64,000 nt of DNA from Imperialibacter sp964351395 (GCA_964351395.1 CAYGOF010000003.1:1-64000); one strand, 5' to 3'. Counted from the first letter of the stretch, positions 34,050 through 43,389 are shown. The notes: generated from the letters alone by a model not told the origin. Numbers and translations are program-made.

Positions 34050-34640
34050 ATGAACAAAAACAGACTCGAAGCATTTAGCGATGGCGTGCTAGCCATCATC
34101 ATTACCATCATGGTATTGGAAATGAAAGTTCCACATGGACATGAGTTTGCTTCTCTGAAACCACTCATTCCTGTCTTCATTAGTTATGTACTGAGCTTCA
34201 TTTACCTGGGCATTTATTGGAACAACCATCATCATCTGCTACACGCCACCAAAAAAGTGAACGGAGGTGTGCTTTGGGCTAACCTCCATTTGCTCTTTTG
34301 GCTGTCATTAGTGCCTTTTGTGACTGGTTGGATGGGCGAAAACGGCTTTGCTCCGGCCACAGTAGCACTGTATGGATTCATTCTGCTCATGGCGGCGGTT
34401 TCCTATTTTGTGTTACAAAAGCAGATCATTCGTTCAAACGGCAAAGACTCGATACTTGCCAAGGCTTTGGGAAGCGATGCTAAAGGAAAGGCATCGCCAA
34501 TTCTCTACATTATAGCGATAGGAAGCTCTTTTATCAGCGAATGGATTGCAGGTGGTATTTACATTCTTATGGCTTTGATGTGGCTTATTCCCGATAGAAG
34601 AATCGAGAAAAAACTGGCAGACGATAGCGGAAAAAAATAA
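34050..34640 (+). CDS. TMEM175-family (DUF1211) potassium channel
   Basis: The 196-residue protein begins with the hallmark RLEAFSDGVLAIIITIMVLEM, the RxxxFSD signature of the TMEM175/DUF1211 family, followed by a total of about six transmembrane helices including YWNNHHHLLHATKKVNG after helix 2. Bacterial members form tetrameric potassium-selective channels in the inner membrane. Length is normal for the single-repeat bacterial form. The upstream gene is an unknown membrane protein. Regulation is not visible. Confidence 0.9.
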   Translation: MNKNRLEAFSDGVLAIIITIMVLEMKVPHGHEFASLKPLIPVFISYVLSFIYLGIYWNNHHHLLHATKKVNGGVLWANLHLLFWLSLVPFVTGWMGENGFAPATVALYGFILLMAAVSYFVLQKQIIRSNGKDSILAKALGSDAKGKASPILYIIAIGSSFISEWIAGGIYILMALMWLIPDRRIEKKLADDSGKK

Positions 34641-34731
34641 AAGTTGTCGGCACTTTTCCCCCTTCAACTACCAATCGACCATTTCCTGCACCGTTTGGGT
34701 CAACATGTTTGTAAAAAGCCCTGGCAGGGGA

Positions 34732-36870
34732 CTAAAACTGCACCCGAATACCTGGTCCAACCAGAGAAAAAAGCTTCCCCTCTTTCATTAGATAACCGAA
34801 GCCAACATAGAGCGGAAAAGTAAGCTTATTGGTGCTTGAAATAGGATACACAGAACCCATAACAACAAGTCCCACATCCCTGTTAGCCTGAGCCGCAGGC
34901 GAAAAATTGAAAGCATTGATGGCTATGAATCCAGCACCCAATTTATATGGCTTTACTTTGGCAATTCTTCCTTCCTGGTAAAAGCTAAATTGGGCAATCA
35001 TTGCAAAGCTAATACCACCGAAGTTGGCAAAATCATCTGTACCGGCCTTTAAAATTAAAAGCCCGCCAGGAAATGATACGTCCACATCAAAAGTATGTCT
35101 CCTCTTTAGATAGATAATAATTCTCTTTCTCGACACCTGCTGTCCGGAGTATTTCTCATTTACATGGCTGATATCGATTTCAATTTTCGACCATTCATCC
35201 AGATCGTAGGTTTTTCTCGATAAGAAATTGTTGAAATTAATGTTCTCTTCCTGGCAATCTGTTTGGCTATAATGTCCAAATCGGGGAGAATTCTCGGCAG
35301 GACAGATGCCCACCTGATCAAATTTATAAATTTCAAGCAGGTTACCCTGCTTATTGCTCACCTTTACATCTATCTTAAGGTACTGCTTTCCATACAAGTC
35401 ACCTGGCCTGTCAATTTTAGCCCTGTCGAAAGTCAGTAGTAAGTCAGTAATAGTCCCTTCATAATAGATGGGCTTGTTGATATCATCTACCAGTATTTGT
35501 TCATCGCCGAAATCAAGCTTCATAAAATCAAACCTTCGGGTTTTTTGAAATTCGCTGACTGTAAGGCTTTTGCCAGTGCTTTCCTTGTGGTCAAAAATCT
35601 CAATCCTATTAGATGAAATGGTCTCCGGCACTTTGATCCGGTACACAGCCATGTTCTCGTTCCTGATCAATGAATCCAGCAGCAAATTATCTGCACCTTG
35701 AAAAAAGAAACTAGCTTTGTGCAAGCCCTCTCCTTCCAGTTTTACAGAAACTGTTTCGCCTGGGTAAACCGTACTTCCTGATTGCCAATCTTTTCCTTCT
35801 CTCTGAATAGCAATAGAATTAATGCTGGTTTTAGGAGTGATATCGATGTTGGTAACAAACTCAGCCTGATCACCATCTTTGATATATAAATAGCCTTCCG
35901 ATTTTCTGTGGTTGGCATAAATCCTCATCAGACAAAGGATCTTGTTCGTATTAAGCCTGCTCTTGGTATAAATCTCCGCTACCAAAGGACCGCCCTGGGC
36001 TTCCTGGTTTTCTATCCGGTAGGTTTTACCCAGTATAAGGTTGCGGTGATTGTCAAGGAGTATTTCAATTGGGGTCGTTTTGTCGTCGGGTGGTGTAACT
36101 TCCTGTTTATCTATTTGCAAAAAGACAAGGCGCCCAGATTTGACCTGAAAGGTATACTCCAGCGGAGGCAGGTGATAAGAAAAGCCCTCTGGTGTAAGCA
36201 CTGGCTTTCTAACTAAAAGTGGTACCGATATACTCCTGTAGCCGAGGCTACCCGGTAAAATGGATATCACCAGCTGATTACCTTCCCTATTGATCCGATA
36301 ATTAATTGGCAAATCCTGCGTCCACCGATTGTCGAAGACAATATTGCTGGCATTGTTAGTTGTAATGTCGAACGAAATTTCTTCACCAATGAATACCTCA
36401 TCGCTCGACGGGTAGATCTCAACGTAAGTGTCTGTGTAGGGGTATAATGGCAATTCGGTGAGCTGGTACGAAGAAGTGTCGGTACTTACTTGGAAGGTAA
36501 ATTTGAGAAAATTACTCTCTGTCAACTCCCTGAACTTTACTTTGAATCGCGCATAGCTTGGATAAACGATGAGCGAGTCGATTAGCTCAAAATCTTTAGA
36601 CGGTGCTATCCTTAGGTTGTTGCTATCTCCTATTTGGCTAAATCTTAGATAAAACTCAGCCACCTTATTTTCTTCATCATAGGCAAATGGCAACTGCCGT
36701 TTACCCTGGATGACCTGAGAGTTCTTTCGCCAGGAATACACCGTAGTATCCACATGCATTTCAACATCGGAGAAAAAATAGGATAGTGATCTTGGCTCAG
36801 TTTGAGCTTGTAAAGTAAACGAGACAACACTCAAACAAACTGCCAGGAAAACGGTGATGGCTAAACGCAT
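34732..36870 (-). CDS. Large exported protein of unknown function
   Basis: The protein of about 712 residues begins at the ATG at 36870, which gives a standard signal peptide (MRLAITVFLAVCLSVVSFTL, then QAQ); the longer frame adds twelve unlikely residues. No family is recognised. The middle consists of beta-rich repeats that read like Ig-type domains (VSTDTSSYQLTELPLYPY, FDITTNNASNIVFDNRW). The last 120 residues look like a small outer-membrane barrel (FPLYVGFGYLMKEGKLF, ending in VRVQF-like GPGIRVQF with terminal Phe). It may therefore be an outer-membrane protein with a large periplasmic or surface part. It is transcribed away from the M56 gene cluster. Confidence 0.6.
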   Translation of the reverse strand: MRLAITVFLAVCLSVVSFTLQAQTEPRSLSYFFSDVEMHVDTTVYSWRKNSQVIQGKRQLPFAYDEENKVAEFYLRFSQIGDSNNLRIAPSKDFELIDSLIVYPSYARFKVKFRELTESNFLKFTFQVSTDTSSYQLTELPLYPYTDTYVEIYPSSDEVFIGEEISFDITTNNASNIVFDNRWTQDLPINYRINREGNQLVISILPGSLGYRSISVPLLVRKPVLTPEGFSYHLPPLEYTFQVKSGRLVFLQIDKQEVTPPDDKTTPIEILLDNHRNLILGKTYRIENQEAQGGPLVAEIYTKSRLNTNKILCLMRIYANHRKSEGYLYIKDGDQAEFVTNIDITPKTSINSIAIQREGKDWQSGSTVYPGETVSVKLEGEGLHKASFFFQGADNLLLDSLIRNENMAVYRIKVPETISSNRIEIFDHKESTGKSLTVSEFQKTRRFDFMKLDFGDEQILVDDINKPIYYEGTITDLLLTFDRAKIDRPGDLYGKQYLKIDVKVSNKQGNLLEIYKFDQVGICPAENSPRFGHYSQTDCQEENINFNNFLSRKTYDLDEWSKIEIDISHVNEKYSGQQVSRKRIIIYLKRRHTFDVDVSFPGGLLILKAGTDDFANFGGISFAMIAQFSFYQEGRIAKVKPYKLGAGFIAINAFNFSPAAQANRDVGLVVMGSVYPISSTNKLTFPLYVGFGYLMKEGKLFSLVGPGIRVQF

Positions 36871-37054
36871 GGGTAACTCTTTTTGCAAAATTGTATAAAC
36901 GCTCATTCAAAAGACAGATTCAGGTAACTCCTCGGTGATAAAATTAGAATTATATTTTCTCACAACCCAAGGGAAATGGGGTGGAGGCACCTTAGTCTTT
37001 ACAAACGGCAGTCTAACATCTTCCTTGCTTTGAACCCTTCGTTTTTTTTTAGAA

Positions 37055-37090
37055 TAAAAAAGGCTAGCCAATAATGGCCAGCCTTTCCGT
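37055..37090 (-). terminator. Terminator of the BlaI/M56 operon
   Basis: AAGGCTAGCCA-ATAA-TGGCCAGCCTT (37060-37085), one mismatch in an 11-bp stem, preceded on the plus strand by an A-run, which on the minus strand is the T-tail after the M56 gene stop at 37110. Confidence 0.8.
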
Positions 37091-37109
37091 GGTATCTGGG
37101 ACTTGAATT

Positions 37110-39221
37110 TTAAAAACTAAATGTCATATTCGTTTCCTCGTTACCATCCCGTTCGAAACTGAAGTCTTCACCGAGTTCCTCATTGAAAAATTTCCGATAC
37201 TTATCATATATTTTGGATGGTTGCTTCTCGCCATTAATCAGCAGTTCTTTTGCATTGATTTTAAGTTTAAAATGCTCGTCTGTTGCACTGATCAAGCCAT
37301 CTCTCACTAACTCCGATTTCAGGCTTGTTTCAAAAGCCTTCATTTTTTTCTCATGCCTTCTCATATCTGCCTCCACTTCAAGCATTTCTTTCTCTTGAAG
37401 CTTGCGCATTTTGTTTTGCTCCTCCAACATCTCTTTTTGATGCTGAATCATTTCCTTTTGGTGGGCCATCATTTCTTCCTGATGGTTCTCATTAAACTCC
37501 ATGGCCATTTGTTGATGCATTTCCGCCATCTCTTTATGGCGGACTGCCATCTCCAGCGCCATTTTTTGCTGGCTTTGGGCCATTTCAGCCGCCATTTCCT
37601 GGTGGTTTTGCGTCATAAATTGAGCTGCCTTGCCCATTTCAACAGCTCTTGCAGCAATTTCCGCCGCCAAATTACCCTGCATAGTAGCCATCTCAGCCGC
37701 CATCGCCCTCATCTGCTCAGTAAATTCCTGCTCAAGTTGTGGAGCTTCAGCGTCCCAAACAGAGGTGTCAATATTTGATAACCGTACTTTAAATGCTCGA
37801 TCAGCCTTTGCCGCCTCCCATCTCACAGCGGGGTAAGGAGCTACTACCGGCAAAGCGCCTACTGATACGTCGCCGACAGGCGACACGGGAGCCGGGAAAG
37901 TAGCCGCTGGATTGGAATCCATACTCTCCCAGACAACAGCTGCTGTGGGGAACGCTGGCTGTACCTGTTGTAAAGTGTCTGTCGTTGCCTCCACTGTCAC
38001 AGGACTTCGTGCCTCAACAGCAGGCACTTGAACTGGCCCTTGGCTTGTTCTACCAACAGGTTCCTCCTTGATGACCGGTTTTGGTGCGGCCAAATCTTGC
38101 AACCCAGCTTGTCCCTGTTCGGTTTGCACTTTTTCTTCCTGAATTTGAGGGATGTCGATACTTTTCAGTGCGGTGAGCGTACTGATGCATAAACCCGCCA
38201 CGATCACTGTCGCCAGCAGGTTTCCTTCTCTGTGTTGTGCTTTCATTGTTTCGTTGTTGATTATCCTTTTTATTCTATTGAGTAATGAGTTGTTGTTGCC
38301 AGAAAATCCAAGGGCCAGGTTGTTGTTGAGCTTCCACTCCTCCACATGAGTGAGGGCAAGCGCCAGACTGAGTTTGCTGCCAGTAAGTCCAATCGCCATA
38401 TCATCACAGCAGTTTTCACGTTCAGCTCTAATCGTTGAGCCAAGCAACCACACACCAGGATGATAAAAGAAAACCACCTCTATGGAACTTTGGATGATGT
38501 TTATCAAAAAATCATGCCTTCTGATATGTGACAGCTCATGCGCCAAAATAGCCTCAATTTCAGCTGTCGACAAACTTGTCGCAAGGCCAAGTGGTAGCAA
38601 AATCACAGGCTTGAAGTGACCAATGAGTACTGGCGCTTTAACAAGTAGTGACTCCATCAGCAATACTGTCTTTTCAATCCTTAAAGATTTCAGCAACGAA
38701 TGGAAAGTGGTCATCATTTCGTCGGAGGGATCAAAGAGTCCTTGTCGGCGGAGTTTTCCAGTATAAAAATATCCGCCTATGTTTTGTGCAGACAAGAGCA
38801 ATACGCCCAATAGCCATATCGCTACCAGTATTGAGTGATACTGATAAAAATAGTGTGTTTTCACATCAGAAATCCAAAGCTCAATGTAGGGCTTACTAGC
38901 AGCAACGAAGTAGTCTGCTGTCGTGATACCACTAGCCTTTGTTGCTTCGTTGATCGAAGTGTCTGCTAGAGCTGTTATGGCCGGATCGGCGCTCGCAATG
39001 TGCTGATAAGTGTAAACAAACACCAGAGACATGGTCAAAGGAAATGCCAGGAGAAAAAACATGCCTGTCATGTACTTAACCTGAGCGCTGTGGTTTTTTA
39101 ATATCCACTCCACACATAGAAACAACACACTGATCAGTGCCCCAATCCAAAGTGAATGAATAAAGGTCCAGGCAAGTGACTGAACTAGCGCATCAGACAG
39201 ATAGGGTTGTAGCCAATTCAT
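37110..39221 (-). CDS. M56/BlaR1-type antirepressor with Met/His-rich coiled coil
   Basis: This 703-residue protein has an N-terminal membrane domain with four helices and the gluzincin motif in EAILAHELSHIRRHDF (HELSH near 227), followed by a fifth helix near 345. The rest is periplasmic: a Pro/Thr/Val-rich linker (about 375-480), then a long coiled coil (about 505-630) made of repeats like AAEMA, QKEMIQHQKEM, with about 22 Met and 7 His, and a final 70-residue domain. BlaR1-like proteins sense a signal and cleave the BlaI repressor. There is no penicillin-binding sensor domain here, so the Met/His-rich coil may be the sensor. It overlaps the repressor gene by four bases. Confidence 0.85.
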   Translation of the reverse strand: MNWLQPYLSDALVQSLAWTFIHSLWIGALISVLFLCVEWILKNHSAQVKYMTGMFFLLAFPLTMSLVFVYTYQHIASADPAITALADTSINEATKASGITTADYFVAASKPYIELWISDVKTHYFYQYHSILVAIWLLGVLLLSAQNIGGYFYTGKLRRQGLFDPSDEMMTTFHSLLKSLRIEKTVLLMESLLVKAPVLIGHFKPVILLPLGLATSLSTAEIEAILAHELSHIRRHDFLINIIQSSIEVVFFYHPGVWLLGSTIRAERENCCDDMAIGLTGSKLSLALALTHVEEWKLNNNLALGFSGNNNSLLNRIKRIINNETMKAQHREGNLLATVIVAGLCISTLTALKSIDIPQIQEEKVQTEQGQAGLQDLAAPKPVIKEEPVGRTSQGPVQVPAVEARSPVTVEATTDTLQQVQPAFPTAAVVWESMDSNPAATFPAPVSPVGDVSVGALPVVAPYPAVRWEAAKADRAFKVRLSNIDTSVWDAEAPQLEQEFTEQMRAMAAEMATMQGNLAAEIAARAVEMGKAAQFMTQNHQEMAAEMAQSQQKMALEMAVRHKEMAEMHQQMAMEFNENHQEEMMAHQKEMIQHQKEMLEEQNKMRKLQEKEMLEVEADMRRHEKKMKAFETSLKSELVRDGLISATDEHFKLKINAKELLINGEKQPSKIYDKYRKFFNEELGEDFSFERDGNEETNMTFSF

Positions 39222-39610
39222 TCGTTTTCTCCTTTCTCATTTTCTAATTGATCATCGAGGAACTTTCTAATTTCATCAAGCTCTGCTTTAGTGGTCCTGG
39301 TATTACCTAAAGCCTGCATCACTAATTTGGCAGCCGATCCACCAAAGGCAGAGTCAAGCAATTTGTTGACTATGTTGCGTTGGGTTTCACTTTCCTTGAT
39401 AGCCGGTTTGTACACATGGGTGCGGCTTTGTTCATCCCTTTCAAGCAAGCCCTTTGTCATCATGATCTGCATGATTTTTAAAGTCGTTGTATAGCCCACC
39501 TCTTTGCCTTTGCTGAGTTGGTCGTTGATTTCCCGCACGGTGGATGGGCCGTTGGTCCACAAAACGTTCAGGATCTCTAATTCGGCGTCTGTTGGAGTTG
39601 TCTTACTCAT
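39218..39610 (-). CDS. BlaI/MecI/CopY-family repressor
   Basis: This 130-residue winged-helix repressor has the family start TDAELEILNVLWTNGPSTV, DNA-binding YTTTLKIMQIMMTKGLLERD, and the YKPAIKESETQR segment, the usual cleavage region, followed by a dimerisation tail. It is the first gene of an operon with an M56 antirepressor whose start overlaps its stop (ATGA). Two matching dyads, TACGAA-N4-TTCGTA, lie upstream at 39625-39640 and 39682-39697 and are the likely operators, so the operon is autoregulated. The inducing signal is unknown; CopY and BlaI members respond to copper or beta-lactams. Confidence 0.92.
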   Translation of the reverse strand: MSKTTPTDAELEILNVLWTNGPSTVREINDQLSKGKEVGYTTTLKIMQIMMTKGLLERDEQSRTHVYKPAIKESETQRNIVNKLLDSAFGGSAAKLVMQALGNTRTTKAELDEIRKFLDDQLENEKGENE

Positions 39611-39624
39611 TTGCTATGGCTTAC

Positions 39625-39697
39625 TACGAAAGTATTCGTAATTCAAATATGTGGAATGTGATTTGAAGTTCCAAGTCTATCTACGAATTTTTTCGTA
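39625..39697 (-). promoter_or_regulatory. Twin BlaI operators TACGAA-N4-TTCGTA
   Basis: Perfect dyads at 39625-39640 (spacer AGTA) and 39682-39697 (spacer TTTT), 57 bases apart, 15 and 72 bases upstream of the repressor start. Identical half-sites and spacers make them the likely binding sites of the adjacent BlaI-type repressor. Confidence 0.75.
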
Positions 39698-39870
39698 ATT
39701 CGTTCGCAAATCCTTCCTCTAACAATGAATTGGGATCTTTATGAAAATGAAAAATGAAAGCCCTGGTCTGCTGAAGTACAACCATTGTAACTTGAAAAAC
39801 CCGATCATAAAAGATGTCATGTTTCAAAAGGCATTATTTCAGAACTTTTATGGGAGAAAACAACTTTGCC

Positions 39871-41442
39871 ATGAATAAGAGATCGTCCTATGTCCTCACC
39901 ATAATTGTATCACTTTTTTTCTCCTGCCAAACCAAGCAAGAGTATGATTTGGTGATTCTTAACGCTCAGGTATACGACGGTCTGGGTAATGCGCCTACAA
40001 GATCCGACATTGCCATTGCTGGAGATACCATAGCAGCACTTGGGCAACTTGATTATGGGGGAAAAGACACAATCGACGGAACCGGCCTGGTTGTCAGTCC
40101 TGGCTTCATCGACATGCATACCCATATTGAAAGGTTATTAGCGATTCCCTCCGCCTCTTCTCATCTGAGACAGGGCGTGACCCTGACACTTGGCGGGCCT
40201 GACGGCCGTAGCCCTTGGCCATTTCAGTCTTATCTCGATTCATTAGAAGCTGTAGACCTTGGCCCCAATATCGCCTACCTCGTTGGTCACAACACGATAC
40301 GGAGCAATATCATGGGATTGGAAGACCGACAGCCAACAGCTGAAGAGCTGGAAGCGATGAAGGGGCAAATAAAAACAGCGATGCAGGCAGGGGCCTTTGG
40401 CATTTCAACAGGCCTTAAATACCTGCCGGGAGCGTTTTCTAATGTAGACGAAGTCATAGAGCTTTCCAAAGTAGCCTCGGCTCAGGGTGGCATCTATACC
40501 TCACACCTTAGAGAAGAAGGACTCGGCTTGATTGAGGGAGTGCAGGAGGCCATTCAAATAGCAAGAGAGGCAAACATTCCAATAGTACTTACCCATCATA
40601 AGCCTCTCGGAGTGCCAATGTGGGGAGCGAGTAAGAAAACGCTGGCGATGGTTGACTCTGCAAGAGCCATCGGGCTTGACGTGATGATGGACCACTATCC
40701 CTACACCGCCAGTCAAACAGGAATAGCGGTGCTCCTACCTGCCTGGGCGATGGAAGGTGGTATAGATAAGTACAAAGAAAGACTGAAGGACGCCACGACC
40801 AGGCAGAGAATCAAAGCCGATGTTGAGTTCAATATCCTCAACGATAGATGTGGAGGGGATTTAAATGTGGTGCAGTTTGGCCGTGTACGATGGATGCCGG
40901 AGCTGGAAGGGAAGACATTAAAAGATTGGGCTGAGATAGAAGGTATGACGCCGACCGTTTCCAATGGTGCGGAATTGGTAATGAGAGCGCAGGAAAACGG
41001 CGGCGCCTCCTGTATTTACCACGTGATCGATGAGGGCGATGTTCAAAGAATTATGCAGCACCCCATGGCGATGGTCGCAAGTGACGGATCATTAGTAGAG
41101 CCCGGCGATGGCCACCCACACCCAAGAAGCTATGGCACCTTCCCCAGAGTATTGGGCCACTATTCCCGTGACCTGGGCGTCATCACCTTGCAGGAAGCCA
41201 TCCGTAAAATGACGTCATTGCCAGCTGCCCGCCTGGGACTAAGTGACAGAGGAAGTATCGCTATTGGCAATTATGCCGATCTGGTGGTGTTCAACCCAGA
41301 GACAGTCGCAGACCAGGCCACCTTTGAGGATCCGCATCAGTACCCAGTAGGAATCAACTATGTTATCGTGAATGGCGTCGTTTCTGTAAGACCAGACGGC
41401 ACTATTAACCCCGGCGCCGGCAGAGTATTGAAAAGAAAATAG
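39871..41442 (+). CDS. N-acyl-D-amino-acid deacylase-type amidohydrolase lipoprotein
   Basis: Starting at the ATG at 39871 the protein has about 523 residues, with a lipoprotein signal (SLFFSC, Cys 19). It is an amidohydrolase of the D-aminoacylase/dihydroorotase type: DLVILNAQVYDGLGN, SPGFIDMHTHIER near 76-88, GISTGLKYLPGAFSN, the Cys-free YTSHLREEG, LTHHKPLG, and ASDGSLVEPGDGHPHPRSYG near 410. The order and SHLR/THHK motifs match N-acyl-D-amino-acid deacylases, which bind one or two zinc ions. It is exported, which fits D-peptide or cell-wall fragment salvage. The upstream region is shared with the divergent BlaI operon, so the TACGAA dyads could also affect it. Confidence 0.9.
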   Translation: MNKRSSYVLTIIVSLFFSCQTKQEYDLVILNAQVYDGLGNAPTRSDIAIAGDTIAALGQLDYGGKDTIDGTGLVVSPGFIDMHTHIERLLAIPSASSHLRQGVTLTLGGPDGRSPWPFQSYLDSLEAVDLGPNIAYLVGHNTIRSNIMGLEDRQPTAEELEAMKGQIKTAMQAGAFGISTGLKYLPGAFSNVDEVIELSKVASAQGGIYTSHLREEGLGLIEGVQEAIQIAREANIPIVLTHHKPLGVPMWGASKKTLAMVDSARAIGLDVMMDHYPYTASQTGIAVLLPAWAMEGGIDKYKERLKDATTRQRIKADVEFNILNDRCGGDLNVVQFGRVRWMPELEGKTLKDWAEIEGMTPTVSNGAELVMRAQENGGASCIYHVIDEGDVQRIMQHPMAMVASDGSLVEPGDGHPHPRSYGTFPRVLGHYSRDLGVITLQEAIRKMTSLPAARLGLSDRGSIAIGNYADLVVFNPETVADQATFEDPHQYPVGINYVIVNGVVSVRPDGTINPGAGRVLKRK

Positions 41443-41472
41443 GAAAAATGAATTGGTATAATAATATCAAAT

Positions 41473-41507
41473 TTGCGTACTTACTAATTAGTAAGTAAGT
41501 TTGCCTT
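41473..41507 (+). promoter_or_regulatory. Leaderless tetR promoter with built-in operator
   Basis: TTG (41473-41475), exactly 20 bases, TAAGTTTG (41496-41503), four bases, then the GTG start. A perfect 20-base palindrome, TACTTACTAATTAGTAAGTA (41478-41497), fills the spacer between the two promoter boxes, the ideal place for an autorepressor. Confidence 0.8.
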
Positions 41508-42101
41508 GTGAAACGTCCCAACACACGTGAGCAGATACTGGAGCTGGCTGAGGATCTTATCCGAAGTAAGGGATACAACTCCTTTAGCTACCACGATATT
41601 GCCGTGGCACTCAACGTAAAGAGCGCAGCCATTCACTATCACTTTCCCACCAAAGAAGTGCTGGGCCTTGAGGTGATCAAAGAAAATATCCAGCGTTTCC
41701 AGGTCTTCAAGGAAAGAGTTGCTGGTCTCGAAATAGAAACACAGTTAGATGAGTTTATCAAGACTTATTCCGACAGCTTTAAGAAAAACAATGTTTGCAT
41801 TGTAGGGGCCATTAGTGTGGAATATTACGGGCTTCCGGATACTATGACGCAGATCATGAACCGCCTGGCTGTAATTATTCACGAATGGCTGACCAGTCTA
41901 CTTGCGATGGGCAAAGCTGCAGGTGTTTTTAACCTCACTTTACCGCCTGAAAAAAAAGCGCTCATGGTCATATCGAACCTGGCAGCTGGCGTGCAGCTTT
42001 CCAGACTTTTAGGACCGCAGACATTCAACGACATTGTAGATGGGCTCAAGTATGAGCTACTTATTAACGATTCTCAACACCAATCCATTAAAAATTCATA
42101 A
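41508..42101 (+). CDS. TetR-family transcriptional regulator
   Basis: This 197-residue protein has an N-terminal TetR HTH (TREQILELAEDLIRSKGYNS and FSYHDIAVALNVKSAAIHYH at 6-45) and a C-terminal helical ligand-binding domain with a Cys-containing stretch (NNVCIVGAISVEYYG), like the TetR_C_33-type group. Translation starts at a GTG whose first base coincides with the predicted transcription start. A perfect palindrome in the promoter spacer suggests autorepression. The next gene, fabF, starts seven bases after the stop, so the two form one unit and the regulator probably controls that ketosynthase. The ligand may be an acyl compound; that is inference. Confidence 0.9.
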   Translation: MKRPNTREQILELAEDLIRSKGYNSFSYHDIAVALNVKSAAIHYHFPTKEVLGLEVIKENIQRFQVFKERVAGLEIETQLDEFIKTYSDSFKKNNVCIVGAISVEYYGLPDTMTQIMNRLAVIIHEWLTSLLAMGKAAGVFNLTLPPEKKALMVISNLAAGVQLSRLLGPQTFNDIVDGLKYELLINDSQHQSIKNS

Positions 42102-42108
42102 TACGACC

Positions 42109-43365
42109 ATGCAACATCCTCAAAGAGTAGTTATTACTGGCCTGGGAGCCATTACCCCGCTCGGAAACTCTGTTAAGGAGTTTTGGGACAACCTGGCTGC
42201 AGGAAAATCTGGTGCTGCCGAAATCACGCATTTCAATGCCGAAAAGTTCAAAACCCGCTTCGCATGCGAAGTGAAAAACTTTGATCCCAGCCCTTACCTG
42301 GAAAGAAGTGAGCTTCGTCGTAACGACCTTTTTTCCCAGTATGCGATTGCCGCTGCTGAGCAAGCTATAGCCGATTCGCGAATCCTGGATTATAACGGGC
42401 TGAATAGAGACAAGGTCGGCGTTATCTGGGCATCAGGAAATGGTGGTCTCTTAACCTTACAGGAAAACATCATGGAATTTGCGTTGGGTGATGGCACTCC
42501 CAGGTTCAACCCGTTCCTCGTGCCCAAAATGATTGTGGATATCGCCGGAGGATTGATCTCCATGCGTCATCAGTTCCGGGGACCTAACTTTACTACCGTT
42601 TCGGCTTGTGCAAGTTCTAACACAGCTATCATCGACGCTTTTAACTATATCAAATGGGGTAAGGCAGTCGCATTCGTCACAGGTGGTTCAGAAGCCGCTG
42701 TCAATGAAACTGGCGTGGGTGGATTTGGTGCCATGAAGGCCCTTTCGACCAGAAATGAAAGCCCGGAAACAGCCAGCCGGCCATACGACACTGAGCGGGA
42801 TGGGTTTGTTATCGGAGAGGGCTCGGGCGCACTTATCCTTGAAAGCCTGGAACATGCACAGAAGCGTGGCGCGACTATCTATGCCGAAGTTGTGGGTGGT
42901 GGCATGTCGGCAGATGCTTATCATCTTACTGCTACACATCCGGAAGGTGAAGGAGCAGCATTGGGAATGAATGCTGCGCTGGAAGATGCTGAAATAGGCC
43001 CTGAAGCCATCGACTATATCAATACGCATGGCACGTCAACACCATTAGGCGACCTAAGCGAGCTAAAAGGGATAGTATCCGTCTTTGGCGAGCATGCGAA
43101 AAAGCTCAACATCAGTTCCACTAAATCAATGACAGGCCACCTTTTAGGTGGCGCTGGCGCTGTTGAAGCTTTGGCTGGCATCATGGCCATTCAAAAACAA
43201 CTGGTGCCGCCAACGATCAACACCGTGAACGTAGACCCTGAAATGCCTCAAGGCCTCAACCTTACGATTGGGAAAGCCCAATCACGCAAAGTCGATTATG
43301 TGATGAGCAACACCTTCGGTTTTGGTGGACACAATGCCACTGTCATATTGAAAAGGTTTATTTAG
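42109..43365 (+). CDS. fabF: 3-oxoacyl-ACP synthase II
   Basis: This 418-residue thiolase-fold condensing enzyme has the Cys-His-His triad in TVSACASSNTA (Cys near 167), YINTHGTSTPLGD (His near 308) and TGHLLGGAGA (His near 343), and starts RVVITGLGAITPLGN. FabF extends acyl-ACP with malonyl-ACP in fatty-acid synthesis. It is separated from fab operon genes (no ACP or fabD nearby) and follows a TetR regulator by seven bases, so this is probably a regulated second copy rather than the housekeeping fabF. It might adjust membrane lipid composition. The start at 42109 was chosen because earlier in-frame ATGs lie inside tetR. Confidence 0.93.
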   Translation: MQHPQRVVITGLGAITPLGNSVKEFWDNLAAGKSGAAEITHFNAEKFKTRFACEVKNFDPSPYLERSELRRNDLFSQYAIAAAEQAIADSRILDYNGLNRDKVGVIWASGNGGLLTLQENIMEFALGDGTPRFNPFLVPKMIVDIAGGLISMRHQFRGPNFTTVSACASSNTAIIDAFNYIKWGKAVAFVTGGSEAAVNETGVGGFGAMKALSTRNESPETASRPYDTERDGFVIGEGSGALILESLEHAQKRGATIYAEVVGGGMSADAYHLTATHPEGEGAALGMNAALEDAEIGPEAIDYINTHGTSTPLGDLSELKGIVSVFGEHAKKLNISSTKSMTGHLLGGAGAVEALAGIMAIQKQLVPPTINTVNVDPEMPQGLNLTIGKAQSRKVDYVMSNTFGFGGHNATVILKRFI

Positions 43366-43389
43366 AAAGCCTCGTGAGGGAAAATTCGA

